Assembly (NCBI GenBank): GCA_009377845.1
Contig: WHTE01000003.1
Coordinates: 1 to 60,477, forward strand
DNA length: 60,477 bases
Direction of reading: 5' to 3'
Origin: Nitrospirales bacterium
Lineage (GTDB): Bacteria; Nitrospirota; Nitrospiria; Nitrospirales; UBA8639
Shown here: positions 51,006 to 60,338 of the stretch, in pieces
Layout: each line of letters opens with the position of its first letter
How positions within the stretch are numbered: the first letter of the stretch is position 1
Notes under the pieces: generated by a model
What the model was told of the DNA's origin: nothing
Database searches by the model: none
Seen by the model: the letters and a program-made list of their open reading frames with translations, nothing else
Made by a program: the position numbers and the translations under genes

Positions 51006-53891
51006 TAGCCGATGGCCCCCAAAGGGTTGCCTCATGACCAACGATCCGGTAATAGGTCGGTTGATATACAGATTCCCCACATCAAACGCTTCCCGAGCCA
51101 GTTGAATATTGCCTGGACTGCGGGAATATATTCCTCCTGTGAGTGCGTAAGAGGAATTGTTGGCCAATTCCAGAGCTTCAGACATGGTTGAGACTTTCAG
51201 GACAACCATGACCGGCCCGAATATCTCCTCTTGAACAATAGGGTGGGAAGGCGGCAGATTTGTCAGAATCACCGGTCCTTGGAAATAACCTGGCCCCTCA
51301 ACCTGGTGATCGAGAATGCAGGTGCCGTCCTTCTTTCCAAGTTGCACAAAGTGCCGGACTCGTTCCAGTGCCCGTCGATCAATGAGAGGTCCCATGCGGT
51401 TTTCCGCCTGCTCCGGCGGACCGATGGGAATACTTGATGCGGCCTGTTTGAGCCGTTCAAGAAACACGGGGTACACGCCGCTCAAGACGATGACTCTTGA
51501 ACAGGCCGAACATTTTTGTCCTTGGTAGCCTGATGCACTGGCTAAAACGCCTGTCACCGCCTCATCCAAATCGGCTGTTTCATCCACAATGATGGCGTTC
51601 TTACCGCCCATTTCCGCAATCACATGTTTGATATGCCGTTGCCCAGCCGAAACGTAACTGGCTTCTTGCAAAATGTTCAATCCGACCTTTTGCGATCCCG
51701 TAAATGCGATGAGGTGCACATTGGGATGTTTGACGAGGGCCTGTCCCATTTCCGGTCCACCGGGCAGAAACTGCAAGGTGCCTTCAGGTAAGCCTGCTTC
51801 TATGAACAGAGTGAATAGATGATGCCCCATCATAGGAGAACGCTCGGATGGTTTAAACAGGACAACATTCCCGCTGACTAATGCTGCGGAAACAAGCCCG
51901 GTTGGGATGGCCAACGAAAAATTCCATGGCGCGATCACTACGGCCAGTCCTCGGGGCAGAAATACCCGTTGATTCAGTTCGCCTGGTTCTGTTCCCAGCC
52001 GTCGAGGAGTTCCCAAGCGAATCATCTCGCGTCCATAAAATTCGAGGAAATCGACGGCTTCCGCGACATCGGCATCCGCCTCCCGCCAGGGCTTTCCGGT
52101 TTCCAGTATTTCCCACGCTGCCAATTCTGTTTTTCGTTTTCGAATCAGCTCGGCGGTGCGGAATAAAACGTTTGCGCGAGCGTGCGAGGAAACATTCCGC
52201 CAGGAGACCATATGGTTGTGGGCACTTTGGACAATGGGGTCAATCTGGTCAGGCGACACGGTTGGAAATCTGGCAATGACTTGATCAGGCAGGCTGGGAT
52301 TGGTGGATACCAGTTCTGGGCCACGACAGGGGATGTTGGCCAAAACCGGGTAAGAATGGAGTTGTCCCAGGAGTGGTGTGATTTGTGTGAGGGCCCGGGT
52401 GAAATCTTGATGGACCTCCGGGCGAGAAAAATCCGAATGCGGTGCATTGGAAAACCTGGATTGGGGGACACCATTGAGTGGAGTGGCCTCTGCTTTCCTC
52501 TTGAGAGGCTTGATCTCCTCTCCATTCTCATTATTGAAGATTGCGGGCGGCGAGAGCAGATGATCCAGTGATTCGGCGGTTTCATATTGGCGTCGAATAA
52601 AACTTTCATTTGACGTGTTTTCCAAGAGGCGGCGCACGAGATAGGCCATGCCCGGAATGAGCTCTCCAATTGGGGTATACACCCTGAGGCGAAATCCTTG
52701 TTCCACCACAGCATCGCGCAGCGGCTCTGCCATGCCATACAACATTTGATATTCAAACGTTCCCGGTGGGAGGTGGAGTGATTCGCCCATGGCCTGGACG
52801 AAGGCTAAGGTTCGGATATTATGTGAGCCAAAGGCCGGGCGAATGAAGATCCGATGGTCCACAATTCTTTGGGCCAGGTGTTCGTAATTTGCATCGGTGT
52901 CGGTTTTCTGGAGGTAAACCGGTATAGGCCACCCCCGTTGTTGGTAGCGGATGACTTCGGAGTCCCAGTAGGCGCCTTTGACCAGGCGAATTCCAAACGG
53001 AGCATTTCGCCTCTTACCCCATTCCAGAAGGGAATCCAGCGTGTGGGTGGAGTGCTTCAGATAGGCTTGTAAGGCAATTCCCGCATGGGGGAAGTGTTGA
53101 TATGAGGGCTCAGAAAACAGCCGAGTAAAAACAGTGAGGATGAGAGGTTCCAATTCGGCCTGCTCCATATCGAACGTGATAGAGGCTGGCAGAGCTTGCG
53201 CCAGATCCACAATCGACCGCAGGCGAGGCGCTAGCGCTGCGTAACTGCCTTCGGGGTCAATAGGGTCTAATTGCGAGTATAAGGCTGAGAGTTTAATGGA
53301 CAAATTGATTCTGGGGAGGGAGCCCAGATGGTCAGTTTCTAAAATAGGTTGGGGATTCCATTGTTGGATGACCTGATGCAATTGGGTCAATGTCTGAAGA
53401 CACCGCTTGTGATATTGATCAGCTTCACATTCGCTGACGGTGGCTTCTCCGAGCAAATCAATGGAACAGGCACATCGGGCTTGCCAAAGATGAGCAAGCG
53501 TCGGTAACGCTTGGCCGACGGTCTCCCCTGCCATAAACGTGTAGGCCATTCTAAGAAATTGCCGCCGCAACACCCGCGTACCCACTTTGGCTGTAAGGGG
53601 ATTGTTCGAAAATCGTGTGAGGAGCCACCGCAGGGGAGCCGGGAGGGATGGCAGGTCTTGAAAGTATTCCTTCAGAATGTGCACAAATTGTGCATCTGTC
53701 TGGAGAGCGGGAAGGACATCAATAAAGCGAAACAGTTGAACTTTGAACCGTTCATCGCGAGTTCCCCAATCTAAGAGAAGGTTAGTCCACCACCGGTGGT
53801 CCCAAAACCCAGGGGTATGTTGATGAGCTTGTTCGGCCAGTGTTTGCCCGAAGCGGCGAATGTCGGATTCTAATGAATCATACGGGATCAT
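50898..53891 (-). CDS. putA: Bifunctional proline dehydrogenase / P5C dehydrogenase PutA
   Basis: A 997-residue enzyme that oxidises proline to glutamate. The N-terminal ProDH barrel (residues about 60-470) has RLVKGAYWDSEVIRY and FATHN-like FGSHNIRTLA; the C-terminal aldehyde dehydrogenase (about 520-990) has NFSLAIPTGLVSAALVSGN, FTGSQKVGL, EMGGKNAIIVDETAD, catalytic C794 in GQKCSACSRV, and EEIFGPVMVV. There is no N-terminal ribbon-helix-helix, so it is not its own repressor. Overlaps a secreted-protein gene by 108 bases at its 3' end. Confidence 0.94.
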   Translation of the reverse strand: MIPYDSLESDIRRFGQTLAEQAHQHTPGFWDHRWWTNLLLDWGTRDERFKVQLFRFIDVLPALQTDAQFVHILKEYFQDLPSLPAPLRWLLTRFSNNPLTAKVGTRVLRRQFLRMAYTFMAGETVGQALPTLAHLWQARCACSIDLLGEATVSECEADQYHKRCLQTLTQLHQVIQQWNPQPILETDHLGSLPRINLSIKLSALYSQLDPIDPEGSYAALAPRLRSIVDLAQALPASITFDMEQAELEPLILTVFTRLFSEPSYQHFPHAGIALQAYLKHSTHTLDSLLEWGKRRNAPFGIRLVKGAYWDSEVIRYQQRGWPIPVYLQKTDTDANYEHLAQRIVDHRIFIRPAFGSHNIRTLAFVQAMGESLHLPPGTFEYQMLYGMAEPLRDAVVEQGFRLRVYTPIGELIPGMAYLVRRLLENTSNESFIRRQYETAESLDHLLSPPAIFNNENGEEIKPLKRKAEATPLNGVPQSRFSNAPHSDFSRPEVHQDFTRALTQITPLLGQLHSYPVLANIPCRGPELVSTNPSLPDQVIARFPTVSPDQIDPIVQSAHNHMVSWRNVSSHARANVLFRTAELIRKRKTELAAWEILETGKPWREADADVAEAVDFLEFYGREMIRLGTPRRLGTEPGELNQRVFLPRGLAVVIAPWNFSLAIPTGLVSAALVSGNVVLFKPSERSPMMGHHLFTLFIEAGLPEGTLQFLPGGPEMGQALVKHPNVHLIAFTGSQKVGLNILQEASYVSAGQRHIKHVIAEMGGKNAIIVDETADLDEAVTGVLASASGYQGQKCSACSRVIVLSGVYPVFLERLKQAASSIPIGPPEQAENRMGPLIDRRALERVRHFVQLGKKDGTCILDHQVEGPGYFQGPVILTNLPPSHPIVQEEIFGPVMVVLKVSTMSEALELANNSSYALTGGIYSRSPGNIQLAREAFDVGNLYINRPITGSLVMRQPFGGHRLSGMGRKAGGGGYLEQFMVEKIVTENTLRRGFAPTQ

Positions 53892-53979
53892 ACCTTTTCC
53901 TCTCCTTTACTAAATATTTTACACCTTTTTGGAAGATAAGGGAGAGGGATAAGGAATGTGGAAGAAATGGGAAGAGACG

Positions 53980-55140
53980 TCAGGATCGGCAGGTAGACAG
54001 TCGTTTACCGGAAATACTTCCATGGGGGCCGAGGGAATTTTTGAATGTGCCTTCAAGGTGGGTGTCATGGTTGCTGATCAGCAAGCTATCTTCTTGCACA
54101 CCCTGGGGGAAGGTCCATTTGAGATAGACCGTATCCCCTTGAATCGCAATTGTGGTTGGCTCGACTTGAGACGGAGAAGGTTGGTCGGGGGGTGAAAAGG
54201 TGATCGTCCCTTTACGTTCCCCATGGTTTTGGTGGTTATGCACCATCCATTGCCAGGTTCCACAAAGGCGAGTGGTGGCTGATTTGGTCTGTTCTTGCTG
54301 TTGCCACTGCTGAATGTGGTGCCAGGTTTCCCGTGCTGTTTCATATGCCGTGGCCTCCAACCGGATGATTTGGGCGAGGAGGTTGGCCCGGAACATTGGC
54401 AGGAGCCTGGTTCCAATATAGTGTTGCGCATAGGCATGTTGAGTGGACGGGGAAGACGTGTGCTGATTGGCCAGTTGATCAGGTGCTTGCCAATACTCGA
54501 GTAATCTGGCCTCAATTCCCTTTTGGCCGTGTTGCTGGAAAATGTTTGCCCAGGATAATGGACTATCATCCCAATCCGGGTAGGTTTGGTCGTAATAGGA
54601 TGCAAATTTGGCAAAATCGTTGCCGGGAGGAAGGGGTTGAAAAGGAGTTTGGGACCATGCGGAGACTTGCTGGTAGAAATCCATCACTGGTTTCAGAGTT
54701 TGGAGGGGAGATTGTTTCATGATCCAATGGAATTGAGCTTCCCCAGGGACGGCTTCCGAGGATGGTGGACTTGCCGAGGATGGCCCAACAATGCTCTTCC
54801 GAAATGCCTGGGCATGGGCAGTGACAGCCAAGGATGCAAAATAGGTCGTGAAGGCTTCCTTGATTTCTTCTGACAGATTCAAGGTTGGAGGTGAATATTG
54901 AGATTTCGTACGGGTTCCCGACCCCTTACCCTGTGGCTTGGTTGTGGATTGAAAGAAGGCAAAGGCCTCGTCATCCGAGGAAATTTGAAGGATCTGTTCA
55001 CGGTGTTGTTCAAGGAGAGACCAGGGGGTTCCAGCTAATTCTTGGTTTGCGAAAGCGGGGGAGAGGGAACAAAAAACAAAAATTTGAATGCCAACAATAC
55101 AAAGGGCCGACATCAAATTCCGATTGGCATGGAGTGCCAT
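53980..55140 (-). CDS. Exported protein of unknown function
   Basis: A 386-residue protein with a signal peptide (VGIQIFVFCSLSPAFA, cleavage before NQE). The middle is helical (FDYQQV-like FYQQVSAWSQTPFQPLP and IIRLEATAYETARETWHHIQ); the last 100 residues, from LCGTWQWMVHNHQNHGERKG to KRLSTC, form a beta-type module reminiscent of small exported ligand-binding domains. No named family recognised. ATG 55140 with GAGGAA upstream is preferred over an upstream start at 55215. Confidence 0.6.
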   Translation of the reverse strand: MALHANRNLMSALCIVGIQIFVFCSLSPAFANQELAGTPWSLLEQHREQILQISSDDEAFAFFQSTTKPQGKGSGTRTKSQYSPPTLNLSEEIKEAFTTYFASLAVTAHAQAFRKSIVGPSSASPPSSEAVPGEAQFHWIMKQSPLQTLKPVMDFYQQVSAWSQTPFQPLPPGNDFAKFASYYDQTYPDWDDSPLSWANIFQQHGQKGIEARLLEYWQAPDQLANQHTSSPSTQHAYAQHYIGTRLLPMFRANLLAQIIRLEATAYETARETWHHIQQWQQQEQTKSATTRLCGTWQWMVHNHQNHGERKGTITFSPPDQPSPSQVEPTTIAIQGDTVYLKWTFPQGVQEDSLLISNHDTHLEGTFKNSLGPHGSISGKRLSTCRS

Positions 55141-55225
55141 AGGTTTCCTCAAAACAAGGGTTCGTGGTGATTGTGTATGAGGGAAAATGAATGTGGCATG
55201 TTTCTCCAAGACCAAGAAAAGTCGC

Positions 55226-56047
55226 TTATGGGATTTTTTTTATGATCTTATTGATAAAGTTCATTGAGGTTTGCAGGGCCTCTTCGGCATCTGACAACCG
55301 GTAGTTGGGAGAGTTGCTCTGCCAGAATCCAGCAGAAGCGTCAGGATAAGATCGGACTTCTACGGTCTTCCCGGCTTGTTTGGCCGTCTGGCAAAATCGG
55401 TCAAGTTCTTCTGCTGAATTGAGGAGCCCCTTCCCCGGCGTCTGTAGCAATAGTGGACAATACAGGCGTTGAGCCATTTCGGAGTCGGCAGGCAGGGTGC
55501 TACTGATCGCTACGGCGGCTTGGAGTCGACGCCGATGAGCGGCAGTTTTGATGGCAAGGGTCCCGCCCATTCCAAATCCGATCACGGCATGCGCGTTGCG
55601 GGTGGTTCGTTCCAATGTCGTATCTTCCGTCAGATTGGCGTTGAGAAATTCAAAGCTGGCATTGATATCCTGTAAGGCTTGTTGTTCATTGACGCGCTCC
55701 ATTAACGCATCGGCGACCTCAGCATTGGCCGTCACCATCCCGCCCTGCCGCCCATACAGGTTTGGGACTAAGACCACGTACCCTTGGCAGGATAGTCCTT
55801 TGGCCAATTCTTGAATGTGGGACGTGAGCCCATAGCGATCATGCAGGACAACCATGGCCGGTAATATTTTATTGGCCTCTTGAGGGGCGAATTGAATGCC
55901 TTCCACTTGCGGGCCCTTTGGGGCTCGTGTGGCGGCATAGGGGTCAACCATGTGATCTTTGTGAGTTTCAAAAATCCCCGTACTATTAAATCTCACAATG
56001 GTGTATCCGATTTGTTCGAGGGCATAGGGAGTGGTGTGTTGGGTCAT
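55226..56047 (-). CDS. Dienelactone-hydrolase-fold protein lacking the catalytic triad
   Basis: A 273-residue alpha/beta-hydrolase: VVLHDRYGLTSHIQELAKGLS and YVVLVPNLYGRQGG are strong DLH motifs. The nucleophile loop is IGFGMGGTLA with G159 where DLH has Cys or Ser; the His position in YPDASAGFW is A239; and the acidic residue of the triad is absent in the LLLQTPGKGLLNSAEEL region. It therefore looks catalytically dead. Start at ATG 56047 gives normal length. It is probably a binding protein or a decayed enzyme kept for another role. Confidence 0.75.
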   Translation of the reverse strand: MTQHTTPYALEQIGYTIVRFNSTGIFETHKDHMVDPYAATRAPKGPQVEGIQFAPQEANKILPAMVVLHDRYGLTSHIQELAKGLSCQGYVVLVPNLYGRQGGMVTANAEVADALMERVNEQQALQDINASFEFLNANLTEDTTLERTTRNAHAVIGFGMGGTLAIKTAAHRRRLQAAVAISSTLPADSEMAQRLYCPLLLQTPGKGLLNSAEELDRFCQTAKQAGKTVEVRSYPDASAGFWQSNSPNYRLSDAEEALQTSMNFINKIIKKIP

Positions 56048-56584
56048 CAGTTTTAGCCTTTGGATAAAAATGAAAACATCTGCACAGAATGAAAATTTCT
56101 TTGAAAATTCAATGGGTAAAGTAAAAATACTATATCGGTGGGTTCTTTGGCCTGTCAATCAACAGCCACTTCCGAGACTGAGAAGAAGGTGGAAAGGCGG
56201 ACTACCAATTAAGTTTGAATTTCCGGTGATCCGAAGAGTTCTCCAACCCACCAGCAATAGCCTGTAAAAGTCGAACAATACTTCTTACTCCCAATCTTTG
56301 ATCCAGGGGCCTGTATTCGAATAGTAAAAAGGACAAGGTTCATTCGCAAAAATTAACGAGCTATTATAAATTTCTTTCTTTTCCCAATCCGGCACCTTCT
56401 GGTCATTCCCGATGGTATGCCTGACAGACTAAAAATGCTTCTTTTTTTAAGTGAGATGAATTTTTCTTCGTGATCCTAGAAAAGTTCATTAGGGAATATT
56501 GCCAATGTATGAGGTTCTGGTGTAAAATGCGCGCTAATCGGATCGAAAAAAAGTGCGACATTTGAACAAGGAAAGGAACTGAGC
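56048..56584. promoter_or_regulatory. Intergenic region with promoter of the basic protein gene
   Basis: About 540 bases without a gene. TTGCCA at 56499-56504 and TAAAAT at 56523-56528 with an 18-base spacer make a reasonable sigma-70 promoter about 50 bases before the ribosome site AAGGAA of the gene at 56585. Confidence 0.5.
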
Positions 56585-57094
56585 ATGGAACGGCGAGTCA
56601 CTTCCCATACGGAAGAAGAAGAAATGAATCAGCGCCGTCGTCTTCTCACGCTCGCACGCAAAGGGGATCAAAAGGCTGTTGACTCGTTATTTGAACTGTA
56701 CCAAGTGCGGGTGTTTTCAGGTGAAGCCTTGAAAAAAAAGAAGCTTCCTTCGTTCCCATTGCCCAATCCAACCGGATCTTCAGGAAGAGGGCTGGGTAAG
56801 TCAGGGAAGAAAATGGTTAAAATTCCCAAACTATCCTCATCAGAGGCGATGCCTAAGCCGGCACCTTCCAAGCCGCCATACGAGTCAAAAAAGAAATCAG
56901 GGTTGTCCACCAAGTTGACGGGAAAGACAAAAGGGCGAAAACCATCGACCGAGAAACCCAAGAAAGGCCGACCACTTTCTTCGCAAAAGGTCGCCCGAAA
57001 AGCTAGAGGGGCCCAAAGAATTGCCTCGGTCTCCAAGGCAAAAAAGAAAAAACCTACTTTGTCTGCAAGGCCAACCCGGGTGAAGAAAAAATGA
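56585..57094 (+). CDS. Lysine-rich histone-like protein with sigma-like N-terminus
   Basis: A 169-residue, strongly basic protein. Residues about 15-45 (NQRRRLLTLARKGDQKAVDSL then FELYQVRVF) resemble the start of region 2 of ECF sigma factors. From about residue 50 on it is dominated by Lys, Ser, Pro and Gly, with repeated KKK, TKGRKP, KPKKGRP and AKKKKP motifs, similar in composition to histone H1-like C-termini. I infer DNA or RNA binding. AAGGAA precedes ATG 56585. It is not a named family that I can recognise. Confidence 0.65.
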   Translation: MERRVTSHTEEEEMNQRRRLLTLARKGDQKAVDSLFELYQVRVFSGEALKKKKLPSFPLPNPTGSSGRGLGKSGKKMVKIPKLSSSEAMPKPAPSKPPYESKKKSGLSTKLTGKTKGRKPSTEKPKKGRPLSSQKVARKARGAQRIASVSKAKKKKPTLSARPTRVKKK

Positions 57095-57133
57095 TCTGGA
57101 GGAGTGGAGAGGCTCTTAAGCAACTGTCGGAAG

Positions 57134-57436
57134 TCAGTAACGGACTTCAATCCGCAAACCACCGGCAGCGAGCTTCTTTCCAATAATATCAGCGTTTTTG
57201 ATGTCACCTTGAAAAACGGTTGCGCTTCCTTGGTGATCAATCTGCCAAGCTAATTCAAAGGCTTTTTCGGGTGTCATACCGGGAATCACCAGACAAAACA
57301 AATCAACGACTTGTTGGTAGGTGTGGCAATCACAATTGAAGACCACGACTTCGGCCTCGAAAGCGTTGCCGGTTCCTATATCGGTGGTCTCCAGCGTTTC
57401 GGGAGTCTTTACTGTTCCACATACGATTGGGTACAT
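57134..57436 (-). CDS. clpS: ClpS-like adaptor of the Clp protease
   Basis: A 100-residue protein with the ClpS fold: VVVFNCDCHTYQQVVDLFCL in place of the usual V-x-L-x-NDD-x-T/YpMEFV, FELAWQIDHQGSATV with the conserved ligand-pocket His, and ADIIGKKLAAGGLRIEV at the end. ClpS delivers N-degron substrates to ClpA or ClpC. The altered NDD (NCD) is a departure. ATG 57436 is preferred over a TTG at 57454. ClpA/ClpC is not in this window. Confidence 0.8.
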   Translation of the reverse strand: MYPIVCGTVKTPETLETTDIGTGNAFEAEVVVFNCDCHTYQQVVDLFCLVIPGMTPEKAFELAWQIDHQGSATVFQGDIKNADIIGKKLAAGGLRIEVRY

Positions 57437-57695
57437 GGTCCAGCATTGTAGCAATGGGAGGGAAGCCTCTCAAGCGAATGGTTGAGCGACCAGCTTGCGT
57501 GTATACAAGCGGTACAGTCCGAAGAATTTGGCAGGTGGCGACAGATGATGTGGATGAGGGAACAGAGGCTGGTCCGAACTGTATCAAGCTTGACGAAATT
57601 CATGTCGAAGGAACCGGCGCAGAGCTATGTACAATAAGAGCCAGTATTCAATAATGACCCTAATACAAATCCTATAAAAAAATCAAGGAGTATCT

Positions 57696-58718
57696 GTGGG
57701 AAAAACTATACTTGTAACCGGTGCCGCTGGGTTTATTGGAAGCCATACGGTGGAAGCTTTGGTCAAACGAGGGGACCGTGTGATTGGTCTCGATAACTTG
57801 AATGATTACTACGATCCTGTGCGAAAAGAGAAAAATCTTCGAGAGGTGACCGAGCTTGCCCTGGCAGGGAAGTGGCCTGGAACGTTTCAATTTCTCAAAG
57901 GGGATATTCGCGACCGACAATTGGTTGCAAATCTTTTTTCTGATCATCGCTTTGATGCCATTGTCCATTTAGCGGCAATGGCCGGAGTCCGGGTTTCTAT
58001 CGATGATCCCGGATTGTATTACGACGTCAATGTGATGGGGACACTCGCTTTGTTGGATGCGGCCGTTGGACGAATTGGCTCTAAGAACAATGGCACGTCT
58101 TCCCCGACGTTTGTGTTTGCGTCAACCTCTTCCGTCTATGGCAATACCACCACGATTCCCTTTGTTACCGAGGATCCGTGTGACAAGCCTCTTGCCCCGT
58201 ATGCGGCGAGTAAGCGAGCGGGCGAATTATTAGGTTATACGTATCATCATTTGTATGGCCTGAATTACACCGGTTTTCGGTTCTTTACCGTGTATGGGCC
58301 GCGTGGCCGTCCCGACATGATGGCCTATAAAGTGTTAGATAATATTTTTATTGGCTGTGAAGTCCCTCTCTATAACCATGGCAACATGCATCGGGATTGG
58401 ACCTATGTGGAGGATATTGTCAGCGGGCTAGTAGCCGCAGTCGACCATCCGATGGGATATGAAATCCTCAATCTAGGACGGGGTGAACCCGTTCTCCTTT
58501 TGAATTTTGTAAAGAGAATTGAAGATTTAACCGGGCGTTCCGCGCATTTAATTCCCGCGCCCATGTTGGATGCCGATATTGCCTACACCTTCGCCGATAT
58601 CTCCAAGACCCGCAAACTGCTGGGGTATGATCCCAAAACGTCGGTGCCGGAAGGGGTGGCGAAATTTTGGACGTGGTATCAATCTGCCATCTTGAAGTCG
58701 CCATCCCAAAAGCCCTAA
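57696..58718 (+). CDS. NAD-dependent sugar-nucleotide epimerase (UDP-glucuronate 4-epimerase type)
   Basis: A 340-residue extended SDR: ILVTGAAGFIGSHTVEALVKR (NAD), LDNLNDYYDPVRKEKNL, GDIRD, HLAAMAGVRVSIDDPGLYYDV, FASTSSVYGN, YAASKRAGELLGY with Tyr-x3-Lys, FRFFTVYGPRGRPDMM, and RDWTYVEDIV. The segment DYYDPVRKE and the MAGVRVS pattern are typical of UDP-glucuronate/UDP-galacturonate 4-epimerases used for capsule or LPS sugars. AAGGAG at 57685 precedes the GTG start at 57696. No transferase cluster is adjacent. Confidence 0.9.
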   Translation: MGKTILVTGAAGFIGSHTVEALVKRGDRVIGLDNLNDYYDPVRKEKNLREVTELALAGKWPGTFQFLKGDIRDRQLVANLFSDHRFDAIVHLAAMAGVRVSIDDPGLYYDVNVMGTLALLDAAVGRIGSKNNGTSSPTFVFASTSSVYGNTTTIPFVTEDPCDKPLAPYAASKRAGELLGYTYHHLYGLNYTGFRFFTVYGPRGRPDMMAYKVLDNIFIGCEVPLYNHGNMHRDWTYVEDIVSGLVAAVDHPMGYEILNLGRGEPVLLLNFVKRIEDLTGRSAHLIPAPMLDADIAYTFADISKTRKLLGYDPKTSVPEGVAKFWTWYQSAILKSPSQKP

Positions 58719-59133
58719 AAAAAATCCCTCCAATTTCAGGTTGGTTAGCTTCTTTGACCATTTCGGTTCTGTCTTCGTGTCATTCCCCGGTTCGACTGGA
58801 CCGGGGAATGACACGTATCCATTCTCCATCCGGAAAGTGGGCGGGAAGTCCATCTCCCAATGAAATTAAATAAATTTACGAGATTGTATCCTTAAAAATA
58901 GCGAGGCAACCATCTATTGGTACTGTCCTCAAGAAGGTCTTTTTTGTGCCATATTGTCGTGCATCCTTAATTTTCTTCTAGAACATCCGATAGGTGTTTA
59001 CAAGTGTCATTGTAGGAAAGGTCGGAAACATGTGGTTGTCCTACTAAACAGACATTTTCGTATTTGAGATGATGAAGATATGTGCTGTCTAGCCTAACGA
59101 TCATAACAGTCACCATTGCACCAGGAGGATCTC
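58719..59133. other. Non-coding gap with a long perfect hairpin
   Basis: No gene. A 16-bp perfect inverted repeat lies at 58776-58815. The rest is AT-rich without recognised features until the ribosome site CCAGGAGG before pal. Confidence 0.5.
58776..58815. repeat. 16-bp perfect inverted repeat
   Basis: CGTGTCATTCCCCGGT pairs perfectly with ACCGGGGAATGACACG around the eight-base loop TCGACTGG. There is no T-run after it, so it is not a classical terminator; it resembles bacterial repeats built on TCATTCCC. Confidence 0.75.
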
Positions 59134-60165
59134 ATGTGGGTTTGTCCAAAGAATAGCACCTTAATGCTTGCCATCACCTTGGGGTTGCTCATTGCTGCGG
59201 GATGTAGTGGCCATTCGACCCGATATGGGGCAAATTCGGAGGGGGATGGGATGACTTCGAGTGAGGATGAAAATGCGAGTGTAAGAAATGGGGGATCCGT
59301 GGATGGAACGAATCCGTATCTGCGTTCAAGTCGTGTGAACTCCGAAGGGACGGCCAATGCGTCGAATCCTACTCCATCGAATAATGAAGCGATGGGCGGA
59401 GGGGATGGAACATCCATGCCGGGTAGTGCGAACTATGGGCATAATTATGCTGGTGTGGACGGATCAGGTCCTCAACACGGGCCCGTTTCTGGATTTGGGA
59501 ATGGGTTGGCGTCGAGTAGCAATCCTGATCCGGAAAGCTGGGCGAATGCCTACTTGGGAAACGGTCATAGCAGTCGGGATTTTTATGGTGAACCGTCAAA
59601 AGCCGGGACAACCTATAGTGGCCCCTCCAAGGAAGGAGTGAACCCCGCTACATGGGCAGAAGATTATACGAAAGAAAATGGTGGTCCTTCCCCGGAATAT
59701 ATCAATCCCGATATGAGCATTGCTCACGCCAATGGACAACAAGCGGGGGGCTCTGTGGGAATCGGGAGAATCAATGGGGACGAGTCAATTTCTGAGTCAA
59801 GTTTTGGTGATGCCATGGGCCTTCAACAGGGTAGGGTGCAGGACATTTACTTTGCCTTTGACAGTTGGAGTATTTCTCATGATGCAGCCAAATATCTGGA
59901 GGAAGGGGCGCAATGGTTACAAGCGAATCCCGGGAAGGCGTTGACCATTGAAGGTCACTGTGACCAAAGAGGGACGCAGGACTATAACCTGGTGCTTGGC
60001 CAGAAACGGGCAGAAGCCGCGCGGGAATATCTGGTCAATCTGGGTGTGCAACCCGACCGGATTAAAATTGTCTCCTATGGAAAAGAGCGGCCATTCTGTC
60101 AAAACGACAGTGAAGATTGTTTTCAGGAAAATCGGCGTAATCATATGGTCGTTCGGGTGAATTAA
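59134..60165 (+). CDS. pal: Peptidoglycan-associated lipoprotein with long linker
   Basis: A 343-residue OmpA/Pal-family outer membrane lipoprotein. The lipobox is LIAAGC near residue 20. Residues about 230-343 form the peptidoglycan-binding domain: DIYFAFDSWSI, LTIEGHCDQRGTQDYNLVLGQ (Pal signature), KRAEAAREYLVNLGV, VSYGKERPFC and CFQENRRNHMVVRV. About 190 residues of Gly/Asn/Ser/Pro-rich low complexity separate them, far longer than the linker of a usual 170-residue Pal. AGGAGG supports ATG 59134. tolAQRB genes are not adjacent. A strong terminator follows. Confidence 0.88.
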   Translation: MWVCPKNSTLMLAITLGLLIAAGCSGHSTRYGANSEGDGMTSSEDENASVRNGGSVDGTNPYLRSSRVNSEGTANASNPTPSNNEAMGGGDGTSMPGSANYGHNYAGVDGSGPQHGPVSGFGNGLASSSNPDPESWANAYLGNGHSSRDFYGEPSKAGTTYSGPSKEGVNPATWAEDYTKENGGPSPEYINPDMSIAHANGQQAGGSVGIGRINGDESISESSFGDAMGLQQGRVQDIYFAFDSWSISHDAAKYLEEGAQWLQANPGKALTIEGHCDQRGTQDYNLVLGQKRAEAAREYLVNLGVQPDRIKIVSYGKERPFCQNDSEDCFQENRRNHMVVRVN

Positions 60166-60201
60166 GGATTCCGACTCGAAAGGACCCAAAGAGGTCTGAC
60201 T

Positions 60202-60240
60202 AAAAAGAGGATGCGAAATGCTCGCATCCTCTTTTTTTTT
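60202..60240 (+). terminator. Rho-independent terminator of pal
   Basis: AAAAAGAGGATGCGA pairs with TCGCATCCTCTTTTT around AATGC, followed by a run of ten T. Confidence 0.93.
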
Positions 60241-60338
60241 AAACTGGAAAAATTCCCCATGCCGAGAGAATTAGAAGAGACGAGGAAAGGCCACGGGATG
60301 GATTGTTCTTCTATGGCGATGATTCTGCCTGGAAAATC

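Noticed and set aside
57427-57654. 75-codon plus-strand frame over the clpS start
   Set aside because: Overlaps the better supported clpS gene and has no motif or ribosome site.
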